7,604 nucleotides of DNA from Acidobacteriaceae bacterium (GCA_003132825.1 PKYX01000113.1:11743-19346); one strand, 5' to 3'. Numbered from the stretch's first letter, positions 1-6,725 are shown. Notes: generated by a model not told the origin, from the sequence alone. Numbers and translations: made by a program.

Positions 1-105
1 GCTCCGGATTGTTCTTCGAGCACCAAACTAACTAACAAACCGTTGTCGCCGCCTGTTAAGCACCGTGGTACTCTCATTTTGCTCTGGTTTCTGCTCCCAT
101 TTTGC

Positions 106-1359
106 GTGGCAGAACAAAAAAATAATTTTAGGCGGCTCCTGCGCACAGTCGAAGCTCTCGCTGATCTTGGCCCTGAAATGACGGCCGAGCGAGACTTTCC
201 GCAGACCGCGCGGGCCATGGTTACCGCGTTGCAGCAGGCGGGTGGCGTGCGCGAGGTCGTGCTTTTTACTTTCAGCGACAAGCCTCCGCTCCTGAATTCC
301 GTCGCCGCGGACGGCTTTGCGCTGATGCCGGACCCGGCGGTGATTCCGCTCCTGCCGAAGCATGTGCATGCGCTCGCTTCCGCACGCGGACCGATCATCC
401 TTAATTCTTCCTCCTATCAGACTTTTCTCAGTTCCAATGGAAATGTGGCTCCCGAACTGTTCAAGTGTGTGGCTCCTCTGAAGATCGGAGGCAAACTCGT
501 TGGACTAGTCGGTTTGGGTCGCCGCGAAGGCGATGCGTTTTACGATGATGAAGAACTGGCTGCGCTCGGTCTGCTGTGCCACTACGTGGCCCTCGCCGTA
601 CACAATCACACGCTCACCCAGACATTGGCGCAGCGCGTTTCGGAAAAGGTGCGTCTGCTGGCTTCGCTGCACGGCTTCTACGACAATGCGCTCGAGGCCT
701 TCGCGAGCGCGATCGACGTGAAACACGTCAATATTCATGGCCATTCGCTGCGCGTCGGACGCTTCGCCGCTAGCGTCGGCGAGGCGATGGGCCTCGACGC
801 CGGCGAGGTTGCAGCGCTAAAGTCCGCCGGCTACCTGCACGATATTGGGAAAGTTGCGGTGGACAAGCGGCTGTTCGGCAAACCCACGGCGCTCGACCCC
901 GAAGAATTCCGCGAAATGGCGGACCACACCATCGTCGGTCATCAAATCGTGAGCGGCGTCGAGTTTCCCTGGCCACGCATTCCGGAGACGGTGCGTTCGC
1001 ACCATGAGCGCGGAGATGGCTCGGGGTACCCCGATGGGCTGCTGTTGGAGGATGTTTCGATGCCGGTGCGGGTCATTGGGCTGACGGACACATTTGACGC
1101 CATGACCAGCGATCGCCCTTACCGCGAATCGCTGTCGGTTGGAGCTGCCTTGAGCGAAATCGTGCGCCTGACGCCGCAGAAATTCGACCCCGATGCGGTG
1201 CAAGGCTTGCTTTTGCAGGTGCGCCGCGATGCCGCAGGTAGCAACCGCACACCCTTCTTCCAAGAGCAGGGGGTGGTTAACATCGCGCCCGGCGATGTCG
1301 ATTCCCTGGCGGCCAACCTGCAACACAAAATCAGCCGCGGACGCATGTATTTAACCTAG
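106..1359 (+). CDS. GAF plus HD-GYP protein, predicted cyclic-di-GMP phosphodiesterase
   Basis: Predicted cytoplasmic enzyme that hydrolyses cyclic-di-GMP, with an N-terminal ligand-sensing domain. Counting from the GTG at 106 (417 residues), residues about 20-165 look like a GAF domain, followed by a short helical linker and an HD-GYP domain at about 185-375. The HD pair is H245-D246 in YLHDIGKVA, the HHE motif is at 299-301, and the GYP motif is G307-Y308-P309 within DGSGYPDGL. The downstream DTFDAMTSDRPYR stretch is also typical, so the metal-binding set appears complete and an active enzyme is expected. A tail of about 40 residues after the domain is not recognised. The start is uncertain: the frame is open to base 1, with a TTG at 43 and an ATG at 178 as alternatives, and none has a clear ribosome binding site. 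I chose GTG 106 because it gives a soluble N-terminus (MAEQKNNFRRLL) and the bases before it look AT-rich and non-coding. The TTG start would add a hydrophobic stretch. Function is inferred from motifs only. Confidence 0.9.
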   Translation: MAEQKNNFRRLLRTVEALADLGPEMTAERDFPQTARAMVTALQQAGGVREVVLFTFSDKPPLLNSVAADGFALMPDPAVIPLLPKHVHALASARGPIILNSSSYQTFLSSNGNVAPELFKCVAPLKIGGKLVGLVGLGRREGDAFYDDEELAALGLLCHYVALAVHNHTLTQTLAQRVSEKVRLLASLHGFYDNALEAFASAIDVKHVNIHGHSLRVGRFAASVGEAMGLDAGEVAALKSAGYLHDIGKVAVDKRLFGKPTALDPEEFREMADHTIVGHQIVSGVEFPWPRIPETVRSHHERGDGSGYPDGLLLEDVSMPVRVIGLTDTFDAMTSDRPYRESLSVGAALSEIVRLTPQKFDPDAVQGLLLQVRRDAAGSNRTPFFQEQGVVNIAPGDVDSLAANLQHKISRGRMYLT

Positions 1360-1385
1360 CTTACAGGCTTCTGTCTCGGCCGACG

Positions 1386-1426
1386 AAAACCGGTTTGGTT
1401 GCAGTTCCCCCGGGGTTTTGAAAACC
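1386..1426. repeat. Cluster of short palindromes downstream of the HD-GYP gene
   Basis: Three dyads lie within 41 bases: AAACCGGTTT at 1387-1396, CCCCGGGG at 1408-1415, and GGTTTTGAAAACC (centre G) at 1414-1426. The first and last share the half-site AAAACC/GGTTTT, so AAAACC at 1386-1391 could also pair with GGTTTT at 1414-1419 to form one longer hairpin. It begins 26 bases after the HD-GYP stop. It could help end transcription of that gene or bind a regulator of the next operon. No thymine run follows, so it is not a standard intrinsic terminator. Confidence 0.4.
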
Positions 1427-1457
1427 AATATTTCCAAGCGATGCGCGAAACCAGCGC

Positions 1458-1478
1458 CCGGCCGCAGCCCTAGGCCGG
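1458..1478 (+). terminator. Possible weak transcription terminator hairpin
   Basis: A perfect 6-bp stem, CCGGCC at 1458-1463 with GGCCGG at 1473-1478, encloses a 9-base loop. It lies about 100 bases after the HD-GYP stop and upstream of the DUF1800 gene. There is no thymine tract after it, so intrinsic termination would be weak. It may equally be a chance GC-rich hairpin. Confidence 0.2.
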
Positions 1479-1597
1479 ACTAGTACTTTCGTGTCTTGCT
1501 AGGACGGCTCTCTCGCAACAGACCTGCCATCAATGAGTTACCCTGATGATCGTCGGCCCGGGCGGCCTATTCGGCAACTTTTCCTCGGTTTGGGGTT

Positions 1598-1603
1598 CAT
1601 AAT
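1598..1603 (+). promoter_or_regulatory. Candidate -10 element for the DUF1800-DUF1501 operon
   Basis: CATAAT matches the sigma-70 -10 consensus at five of six bases and lies 28 bases before the favoured ATG at 1632. Transcription from it would begin near 1610, after the alternative ATG at 1533, which fits the choice of 1632. No good -35 hexamer is visible 16-18 bases upstream, so the call is weak. Confidence 0.25.
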
Positions 1604-1620
1604 CTTAAGGGTATCCACTC

Positions 1621-1626
1621 GGGGAG
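1621..1626 (+). promoter_or_regulatory. Ribosome binding site that decides the DUF1800 start
   Basis: GGGGAG ends 5 bases before the ATG at 1632, a near-ideal Shine-Dalgarno placement. The in-frame upstream ATG at 1533 has nothing comparable before it. This site, and the signal peptide that begins exactly at 1632, make the shorter protein the better model. Confidence 0.75.
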
Positions 1627-1631
1627 CAAGA

Positions 1632-3644
1632 ATGCGATTCAAACCCCAGATCACAGTTCTCACCGTTGCGCTTGCCCTGGCCGCACTGAGCGCCTCGGTC
1701 CAACTGGCGCTCGGGAAAAAGAAAGAGAAGCTCGCCCACGACGCAGCTCAGATGGATGAGCAGAAGCGGGCGGTGCACGCCCTGAACCGGCTGGGGTTCG
1801 GACCGAGGCCTGGCGAGGTCGAGCGGGTGGTGGCAATGGGAGTGGACCACTGGATCGACCAGCAGCTCCACCCTGAAAGAATTGATGACAGCGCAATGGA
1901 AGCCCGCCTGGAGCCGCTGCGCACCCTGCGAATGGACACCCGCGAAATGGTGGAAAATTTTCCGCCTACGCCGTTGATCAAGGCTGTCGCCGATCACAAG
2001 CAGCCCCTTCCTTCGGACCCGTCGTTGCGGGCGGTGTATGAAGCGCAGCTTGAGCGTTACTACACCCGGCAGGAACAAAAGCAGCAGGCGGCCGGCGCGA
2101 ATGTCCTACCCGCCGACAACTCGATGAAATCCGGCGTCCAGGCTGACGACCCTGCGGCCCGCCAGCGCGAAGACCGCCTTTATGCCGACCTCAAGGCCGA
2201 CCAACTGATTGACCTGCCAGCCGATCAGCGAATGAAGGCGATCCTCGGGTTGTCGCCGCAGGACCAGCTTGCCCTGGCTCCGGCGCTCAGAGGCAACAAG
2301 CACGACCAGGTGATGGCGGGCATGAGTCCCAAGCAGCAGGAGACGCTGCTGGCGCTCGGCAATCCGCAACAGGTCGTCAGCGATGAATTGGTGGAAGGCA
2401 AGCTACTGCAGGATATTTACAGCGAGCGCCAACTGCTCGAAGTGATGACCGATTTCTGGTTCAACCACTTCAACGTATTCCTCGGCAAGGGCGCGGACCG
2501 CTACATGCTGACCAGCTATGAGCGCGATGTGATTGGTCCCCACGCCCTGGGCAAGTTTGAGAATCTTCTGGTCGCGACCGCGCAGAGCCCCGCCATGCTG
2601 TTCTATCTCGACAACTGGCTGAGCGTCGGTCCGGATTCGGATTTTGCGATGGGGATTCCCAAGCGTCGTCCGAACAGCGCCTGGCAGTCCCGCTATCCTC
2701 AGAGACCGCCTCCCAGGCCGAAGGCCAACCGTGCCGGGTTGAATGAAAACTACGGCCGCGAACTGATGGAATTGCACACGCTCAGCGTCAACGCTGCATA
2801 TACCCAGCACGACGTCACCGAGGTGGCGAAGGTTTTTACCGGATGGACCCTGAAAGAGCCTCGCGAAGGGGGCGATTTCTATTTCGATGAGCGCAAGCAC
2901 GAGCCTGGAACCAAGGTTGTCCTTGGGCACCGCATCAAGCCGAAGGGAGAGAAGGAAGGCCTGGAAGTGCTGCACCTTCTGGCCCGTAACCCCTCGACCG
3001 CGAAGTTCGTCTGTAGCAAATTGGCCGTGCGCTTTGTTTCCGATGATCCCCCGCCTGCGCTGGTGGACCGCATGGTGAAGACGTTCTTGAAGAAAGATGG
3101 CGACATCCGCGAAGTGCTGAAAACGATGATCGACTCCCCGGAGTTCTGGGCGACCGACGCTTACCGCGCCAAAGTCAAGACCCCTCTGGAATTCGTGGTC
3201 TCCGCAGTGCGGGCGAGCGGCGCCGAAGTAACCAACGCCATGCCCCTGGTTCGGCAGCTCCAGAATATGGGCATGCCCATCTACGGCGCGCAGCCGCCGA
3301 CCGGTTATTCCGTGAAGGCCGATGCCTGGGTGAACTCTTCGGCGCTTTTGGATCGCATGAATTTTGCTCTGTCTCTGACCGGAGACCGGCTCAAGGGTGT
3401 GCAAGTGGACGACGGCGGCATGCTGGGCAACCTACCGGTCCCCGCCGATCCGCAACAAACTTTGGCCATGCTCGAGAACACTCTGCTCGTGGGCGATGTG
3501 TCCAAGCAGACGCATGACACCATCGCGACCAGGCTGCAGGATCCAAAAATCAGCCAGCGCGCGCTGGACGACCCGGCGCGCCCTCCGAACGTGGGCATCA
3601 TCTCTGGGCTGTTGCTGGGTTCGCCGGAGTTTCAGAGGAAATAG
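1632..3644 (+). CDS. Exported DUF1800 family protein
   Basis: Member of the DUF1800 family, a group of secreted bacterial proteins of unknown biochemical role that is commonly encoded beside a DUF1501 gene, as here. From the ATG at 1632 it is 670 residues. Residues 1 to about 28 form a Sec-type signal peptide or membrane anchor: a short basic start, then a hydrophobic stretch (VLTVALALAALSA) with no twin arginine and no lipobox cysteine. The DUF1800 domain runs from about 44 (AVHALNRLGFGPRPGEV) to the C-terminus (GLLLGSPEFQRK). The family signatures FWFNHFNVF (275-283) and NENYGRELMELHTLS (371-385) are intact. An insertion rich in Q, A, D and K at about 140-265 separates the two halves and contains a 12-residue periodic array, listed separately. 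An ATG at 1533 would add 33 residues ahead of the signal peptide and is disfavoured. The DUF1501 gene starts 60 bases downstream on the same strand. Family assignment is confident; function is unknown. Confidence 0.93.
   Translation: MRFKPQITVLTVALALAALSASVQLALGKKKEKLAHDAAQMDEQKRAVHALNRLGFGPRPGEVERVVAMGVDHWIDQQLHPERIDDSAMEARLEPLRTLRMDTREMVENFPPTPLIKAVADHKQPLPSDPSLRAVYEAQLERYYTRQEQKQQAAGANVLPADNSMKSGVQADDPAARQREDRLYADLKADQLIDLPADQRMKAILGLSPQDQLALAPALRGNKHDQVMAGMSPKQQETLLALGNPQQVVSDELVEGKLLQDIYSERQLLEVMTDFWFNHFNVFLGKGADRYMLTSYERDVIGPHALGKFENLLVATAQSPAMLFYLDNWLSVGPDSDFAMGIPKRRPNSAWQSRYPQRPPPRPKANRAGLNENYGRELMELHTLSVNAAYTQHDVTEVAKVFTGWTLKEPREGGDFYFDERKHEPGTKVVLGHRIKPKGEKEGLEVLHLLARNPSTAKFVCSKLAVRFVSDDPPPALVDRMVKTFLKKDGDIREVLKTMIDSPEFWATDAYRAKVKTPLEFVVSAVRASGAEVTNAMPLVRQLQNMGMPIYGAQPPTGYSVKADAWVNSSALLDRMNFALSLTGDRLKGVQVDDGGMLGNLPVPADPQQTLAMLENTLLVGDVSKQTHDTIATRLQDPKISQRALDDPARPPNVGIISGLLLGSPEFQRK
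2178..2357 (+). repeat. 12-residue (36-base) periodic array inside the DUF1800 gene
   Basis: Residues 183-242 can be laid out as five consecutive 12-residue units: LYADLKADQLID, LPADQRMKAILG, LSPQDQLALAPA, LRGNKHDQVMAG and MSPKQQETLLAL. Every unit opens with leucine or methionine. In units two, three and five this is followed by P or SP and by one or two glutamines at positions 5-6, then a hydrophobic second half. The third and fifth units are the clearest match; the first and fourth are degenerate. The pattern resembles the LPPEQR-type helical repeats seen in some acidobacterial and proteobacterial periplasmic proteins. It is diverged at the DNA level, so it is an old protein repeat rather than a recent expansion. 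Confidence 0.5.
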
Positions 3645-3657
3645 TGAACCGGTCACT
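3643..3657 (+). other. Small intercistronic hairpin at the DUF1800 stop
   Basis: AGTGA at 3643-3647 pairs with TCACT at 3653-3657 around the loop ACCGG, overlapping the TAG stop of the DUF1800 gene. It lies inside the 60-base spacer before the DUF1501 gene and has no thymine run, so read-through is expected. It could influence message stability between the two genes, or be chance. Confidence 0.25.
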
Positions 3658-3690
3658 GGTCGGGGCGGCCAGAGACCAAGGACCAGGGCA

Positions 3691-3695
3691 AGGAG
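3691..3695 (+). promoter_or_regulatory. Ribosome binding site of the DUF1501 gene
   Basis: AGGAG lies 9 bases upstream of the ATG at 3705, separated by a T-rich spacer. It supports this ATG, which is also where a complete twin-arginine signal peptide begins. Confidence 0.7.
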
Positions 3696-3704
3696 CGGTT
3701 TTTT

Positions 3705-4949
3705 ATGTCCATCACACGTCGAGTATTTCTCCGCAATAGCGCTATGGCAGTGGTGGGCACGGCTGCCGTTCCCGCTTTTCTCACGCGCGCCGCCTATGGA
3801 GCGCAGGCGCTCGGCATTAGCAACAAGCGCCTGGTAGTGATTTTCCAGCGGGGAGCCGCGGATGGGCTTAACATTGTGGTGCCGCACGCCGAACCGGACT
3901 ATTACGCCATGCGGCCATCCATCAACATTCCCCGCAACCAAGTCATCGATCTCGACGGTTTTTTCGGCTTGCATCCCTCCATGTCGTCTTTTGAACCGCT
4001 GTGGAGGCAGGGTCAGTTGGCCATTGTGCACGCTGCGGGCTCACCCGATCCGAGCCGCTCGCACTTCGACGCGCAGGACTTCATGGAATCCGGCACACCC
4101 GGCGTAAAGGCAACCGAAGACGGTTGGCTGAATCGCACCTTGCGTGGGTTGCCGGAACCGCAGGACAAGTCGTCGTTCCGTGCTGTCGCTATGGGATCTT
4201 CACTACCGCGCGCTCTTTCCGGAAGCGAACCGGCCATCGCGATGAATAACATCAATGATTTTGGTGTCGGAGGCCGCAATCCGAGCGCCGTACCCCTCGC
4301 CAACACCTTCGAAGCGATGTACGACCAGTCGGTCGATTCGGTGTTGCATGGCTCGGGCCAGCAGACCTTTGACGCAGTAAGAATGTTGAAGTCCGCCGAC
4401 CCCTCGAAATACAAACCTGCCGCCGGCGCCGCCTATCCGCGCGGGCACTTTGGCGACAGCCTGCGCCAGTTGGCTCAGCTCATCAAAGCGAACGTAGGCG
4501 TGCAGGTAGCGTTTGCCGACGTCGGCGGCTGGGACCACCATGTGAACGAAGGCAGCACCCAGGGTCAGATCGCAAATGTTCTTGGCGATTTCTCGCAGTC
4601 TCTGGCAGCGTTTTGGATCGATCTGGGCGATCTCGGTGCGGACACGGTTGTGGTCACCATGTCCGAGTTCGGACGCACCGCGCGCGAGAATGGCGATCGC
4701 GGAACCGACCATGGGCACGCCAATGTCATGTTCGTAATCGGAGGCCCGGTCAAAGGTGGCAGGGTGTATGGCCGTTGGCCGGGGCTCGATTCATCTCAGC
4801 TCTATGAAGGGCGCGATCTGGCACTGACCACGGATTTTCGCCAGGTCCTCGGCGAAGCCGTGGCTAAGCACCTCGGCAATACTGCGCTGGATCAGGTTTT
4901 TCCGGGGTTCGACAATCAGGCGGCAGGCTTCCTGCATCTGCTGGCATAG
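3705..4949 (+). CDS. Tat-exported DUF1501 family protein
   Basis: A 414-residue DUF1501 protein, a family related in fold to sulfatases and alkaline phosphatases, whose substrate is unknown. It opens with a twin-arginine signal: T4-R5-R6-V7-F8-L9, then a hydrophobic stretch (AMAVVGTAAVPAFL) and an alanine-rich cleavage region near residues 30-34. This predicts export of the folded, probably metal-loaded protein by the Tat system. Family motifs are intact: QRGAADGLN after the signal, SHFDAQDFME (119-128), GGWDHH (274-279) and SEFGRT with ENG..GTDHGHA (320-339). D277, H278/H279, D335, H336 and H338 are plausible metal ligands by analogy with the superfamily; this is inference. Length is normal for the family. 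It is the second gene of the unit with DUF1800, spaced 60 bases, with no promoter evident between. Its 3' end faces the convergent diguanylate cyclase gene across 38 bases, in which I see no clear terminator. Confidence 0.95.
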   Translation: MSITRRVFLRNSAMAVVGTAAVPAFLTRAAYGAQALGISNKRLVVIFQRGAADGLNIVVPHAEPDYYAMRPSINIPRNQVIDLDGFFGLHPSMSSFEPLWRQGQLAIVHAAGSPDPSRSHFDAQDFMESGTPGVKATEDGWLNRTLRGLPEPQDKSSFRAVAMGSSLPRALSGSEPAIAMNNINDFGVGGRNPSAVPLANTFEAMYDQSVDSVLHGSGQQTFDAVRMLKSADPSKYKPAAGAAYPRGHFGDSLRQLAQLIKANVGVQVAFADVGGWDHHVNEGSTQGQIANVLGDFSQSLAAFWIDLGDLGADTVVVTMSEFGRTARENGDRGTDHGHANVMFVIGGPVKGGRVYGRWPGLDSSQLYEGRDLALTTDFRQVLGEAVAKHLGNTALDQVFPGFDNQAAGFLHLLA

Positions 4950-4987
4950 CTCGCGCTCTCTAGTGGCAGGACTCCGCGATCTAAACT

Positions 4988-6532
4988 CTAGCTTTCTGTG
5001 GCCGCAGCCGCTTTCAGGGACTCCTGCGAGCTGCCGCCCATCAACGCCACGGAAATCCGGTTCTTGCCGCTTTTCTTCACGCTGTACATCAGCTCGTCCG
5101 CTGTACGGATCATTTCTTCTACCGAAGCGGGATTGTCCAGAAACGCAGCGGCCCCCATGCTGAAGGTGACTGGCCATTGTTTGGCTCGCATGGTGTCCAT
5201 CAAGACCCCACCCAGCTTCTGCAGCAGAGCGTCGGCAGCTTGCGCGGTGGTCTCAGGCAGCAGCAAGGCGAATTCATCGCCTCCCAGGCGGCCGACTGTG
5301 TCGCTGACGCGCAGGGTGCGGCGCAACAGATCCGCCACGCAAGCCAGCAACTCGTCGCCTACGGCGTGGCCGAGGGTATCGTTCACCCGCTTGAAGTTGT
5401 CCAGGTCCAAATAGACGAGAGTCATCGGACGCCCATAACGGGCGGCGCGCGCGCGCTCTGCTTGCAGCGCCTCGTAGAAGGCTCGCCGGTTGGCCAGTCC
5501 GGTGAGCATGTCGGTCCGCGCCAGTTCTTTTTCTCGTTGCATCACCAGATTCAGCTGGGCATGGGCTTCGCGCAGGGCCTCTTCCGCTTCCCGGCTCTCG
5601 GTGATGTCCCGGCACAGCGTGGACAGATAGGCAATATTTCCACCTTCATCCCGGTGCCCCGCTATGGTTTGGGAAACTGGAACTTCGCGTCCGTTCGGAC
5701 CGAGGAGCGCCGCTTCTCCCTTCCACATGCCTGCACTGATCACCGTCGGTATGGCCTCTGCGAGTATTTGATTCACCCATTCCGGGTAGAGATCGATGGT
5801 TCTCATCTGGCTTACGTCGGATTTTTCTTCCAGGTTGAGCAGACGCCGCCAGGCCCGATTGATCCACATGACTTTTCCGTCCAGCGTGGTCGTGCCAATG
5901 AAATCGGGCGCTTCTTCCAGGATGGCCAGCAGCCGGGCCCGCTCCGCCTCCGCCTGTTTGCGTTCGGTGACGTTGTGAAAAATGCCGCGCCGGGAGAGCA
6001 CCTTGGGCTGGGTGACGCTGCGGAAGATGCCGCGACCGGTTAATCCCTCGGCGCGAGCCACTTCACAGGTCGAGTTGCCTTCCACCCAAATGGTTTTCCC
6101 GCTCTTGGTGACAAAGCGCGTTTCGATCTGGATCACTCCCCCTTCGTTCATCAGGACACCAATCTGACGCTGGGCCTTTGCCCGCTCGTCCGGATGGAGC
6201 AAGTCCATCTGGGTCAGATTAGCGAGTTCATCATCGCTGTAGCCGAAGGTGTTGTGCCAGGCACGGTTGACGTAAAGAAACTTCCCCTCCGGACTCACAA
6301 TGTGAATGATGTCGCTGGTGTCTTCGATCATGCCGCGATAGCGGTCTTCACCTTGCGGTCGCTCTCTTCTTTCGCGGCCGCTTTGCAGGATTGCCCCGAG
6401 ACCGGCATAGCTCAAGACCAGGAGCACGGAAACTACCGCGAGAATACCCAGGCCGATGAGCCCTCGCAGGGAGAAAAGGCTGCCGCCCGGACTCAGCCCG
6501 CGCACCGCCAAAACCAACCACCTGGCGATCAT
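4988..6532 (-). CDS. Membrane-anchored PAS-PAS-GGDEF diguanylate cyclase
   Basis: Predicted to make cyclic-di-GMP from two GTP, under control of two sensory domains. From the ATG at 6530-6532 it is 514 residues. A hydrophobic N-terminus leads to one clear transmembrane segment at about 24-48 (LIGLGILAVVSVLLVLSYAGL). PAS/PAC domain 1 spans about 64-190, PAS/PAC domain 2 about 198-320, then a short coiled coil and the GGDEF domain from about 337 (RTDMLTGLANRRAF). The catalytic motif is exactly GGDEF at 417-421. The inhibitory-site motif RVSD lies at 408-411, exactly five residues before it, so an active, product-inhibited cyclase is expected. Both PAS domains sit on the cytoplasmic side if the single anchor is correct. 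A longer start at 6601 (537 residues) is possible, but its purine-rich stretch abuts the ATG, whereas 6532 has a well-placed ribosome binding site. The signal sensed is unknown. The linker after PAS 1 contains a short duplication, listed separately. Confidence 0.92.
   Translation of the reverse strand: MIARWLVLAVRGLSPGGSLFSLRGLIGLGILAVVSVLLVLSYAGLGAILQSGRERRERPQGEDRYRGMIEDTSDIIHIVSPEGKFLYVNRAWHNTFGYSDDELANLTQMDLLHPDERAKAQRQIGVLMNEGGVIQIETRFVTKSGKTIWVEGNSTCEVARAEGLTGRGIFRSVTQPKVLSRRGIFHNVTERKQAEAERARLLAILEEAPDFIGTTTLDGKVMWINRAWRRLLNLEEKSDVSQMRTIDLYPEWVNQILAEAIPTVISAGMWKGEAALLGPNGREVPVSQTIAGHRDEGGNIAYLSTLCRDITESREAEEALREAHAQLNLVMQREKELARTDMLTGLANRRAFYEALQAERARAARYGRPMTLVYLDLDNFKRVNDTLGHAVGDELLACVADLLRRTLRVSDTVGRLGGDEFALLLPETTAQAADALLQKLGGVLMDTMRAKQWPVTFSMGAAAFLDNPASVEEMIRTADELMYSVKKSGKNRISVALMGGSSQESLKAAAATES
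5967..6036 (-). repeat. Imperfect 45-base-spaced duplication in the PAS linker
   Basis: Bases 5967-5991 and 6012-6036 match at 20 of 25 positions and are offset by 45 bases, so the reading frame is kept. In protein terms GIFRSVTQPK (from residue 168) is followed 15 residues later by GIFHNVTERK (from residue 183). Both copies are versions of the usual PAC-domain ending GI..DVTERK. A single PAC ending would normally have one copy, so this is an in-frame duplication of the domain exit sequence. Confidence 0.7.
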
Positions 6533-6534
6533 CG

Positions 6535-6541
6535 CTCCCTC
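6535..6541 (-). promoter_or_regulatory. Ribosome binding site deciding the diguanylate cyclase start
   Basis: On the minus strand GAGGGAG precedes the ATG at 6530-6532, with the GAGG core 5 bases away. The more upstream ATG at 6599-6601 has AAAGGGA touching the start codon with no spacing, which is unsuitable. Confidence 0.55.
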
Positions 6542-6636
6542 AGTAAATACCAACCGTATTCCTCCAAGCTTCGGGAGCGGACCCCAAGATCGGCACCTCA
6601 TTCCCTTTCAGCAGTTTGACGGGAGGGGACAAGAAG

Positions 6637-6651
6637 CGTCTCTGGGAGACG
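6637..6651 (-). other. Leader hairpin upstream of the diguanylate cyclase gene
   Basis: CGTCTC at 6637-6642 and GAGACG at 6646-6651 form a perfect 6-bp stem with a 3-base loop. It would lie in the untranslated leader of the cyclase message if transcription starts upstream of about 6652. A role in message stability or translation is conjecture. Confidence 0.35.
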
Positions 6652-6667
6652 TTCTCAGACCCTATAG

Positions 6668-6678
6668 GATCAATGATC
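6668..6678. promoter_or_regulatory. Candidate operator dyad GATCA-A-TGATC
   Basis: A perfect 5-bp inverted repeat around a single base, placed about 135 bases upstream of the favoured cyclase start and overlapping the spacer of the weak CTTACC/TATAGG promoter candidate. That position would suit a regulator binding site. No specific regulator is recognised, and an 11-base dyad can occur by chance. Confidence 0.25.
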
Positions 6679-6707
6679 GGCAGGTAAGGCTATTCTTGAT
6701 AGGGCTC

Positions 6708-6725
6708 CTGGCTCGGTCGAGCCAG
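6708..6725 (-). terminator. Hairpin downstream of the Rieske gene, possible terminator
   Basis: CTGGCTC (6708-6714) and GAGCCAG (6719-6725) form a perfect 7-bp GC-rich stem with a 4-base loop, about 180 bases beyond the Rieske stop. It is the strongest hairpin in the gap. Neither strand has a thymine run after it, so it would be at best a factor-dependent terminator or a 3' stabilising stem. Confidence 0.35.

Noticed and set aside
1533..1631. ATG at 1533 as the start of the DUF1800 protein
   Set aside because: There is no ribosome binding site before it, and it would place 33 non-signal residues ahead of a well-formed signal peptide that begins at the ATG 1632, which has a good Shine-Dalgarno sequence.
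2403..3404. Minus-strand open frame of 333 residues opposite the DUF1800 gene
   Set aside because: It lies fully antisense to a well-supported gene and has a histidine, arginine and glycine-rich composition typical of a high-GC shadow frame, with no recognisable domain.
4950..4987. Bidirectional terminator between the convergent DUF1501 and cyclase genes
   Set aside because: The 38-base spacer was examined and holds no stable stem with flanking T and A runs.
5177..6043. Plus-strand open frame of 288 residues opposite the diguanylate cyclase
   Set aside because: It is antisense to clear PAS and GGDEF coding sequence, with no recognisable motif and shadow-like composition.
6533..6601. ATG at 6601 as the start of the diguanylate cyclase
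   Set aside because: The purine stretch abuts the start codon with no spacing, and the extra 23 residues look unlike coding sequence; the ATG at 6532 has a better-placed ribosome binding site. It remains possible.
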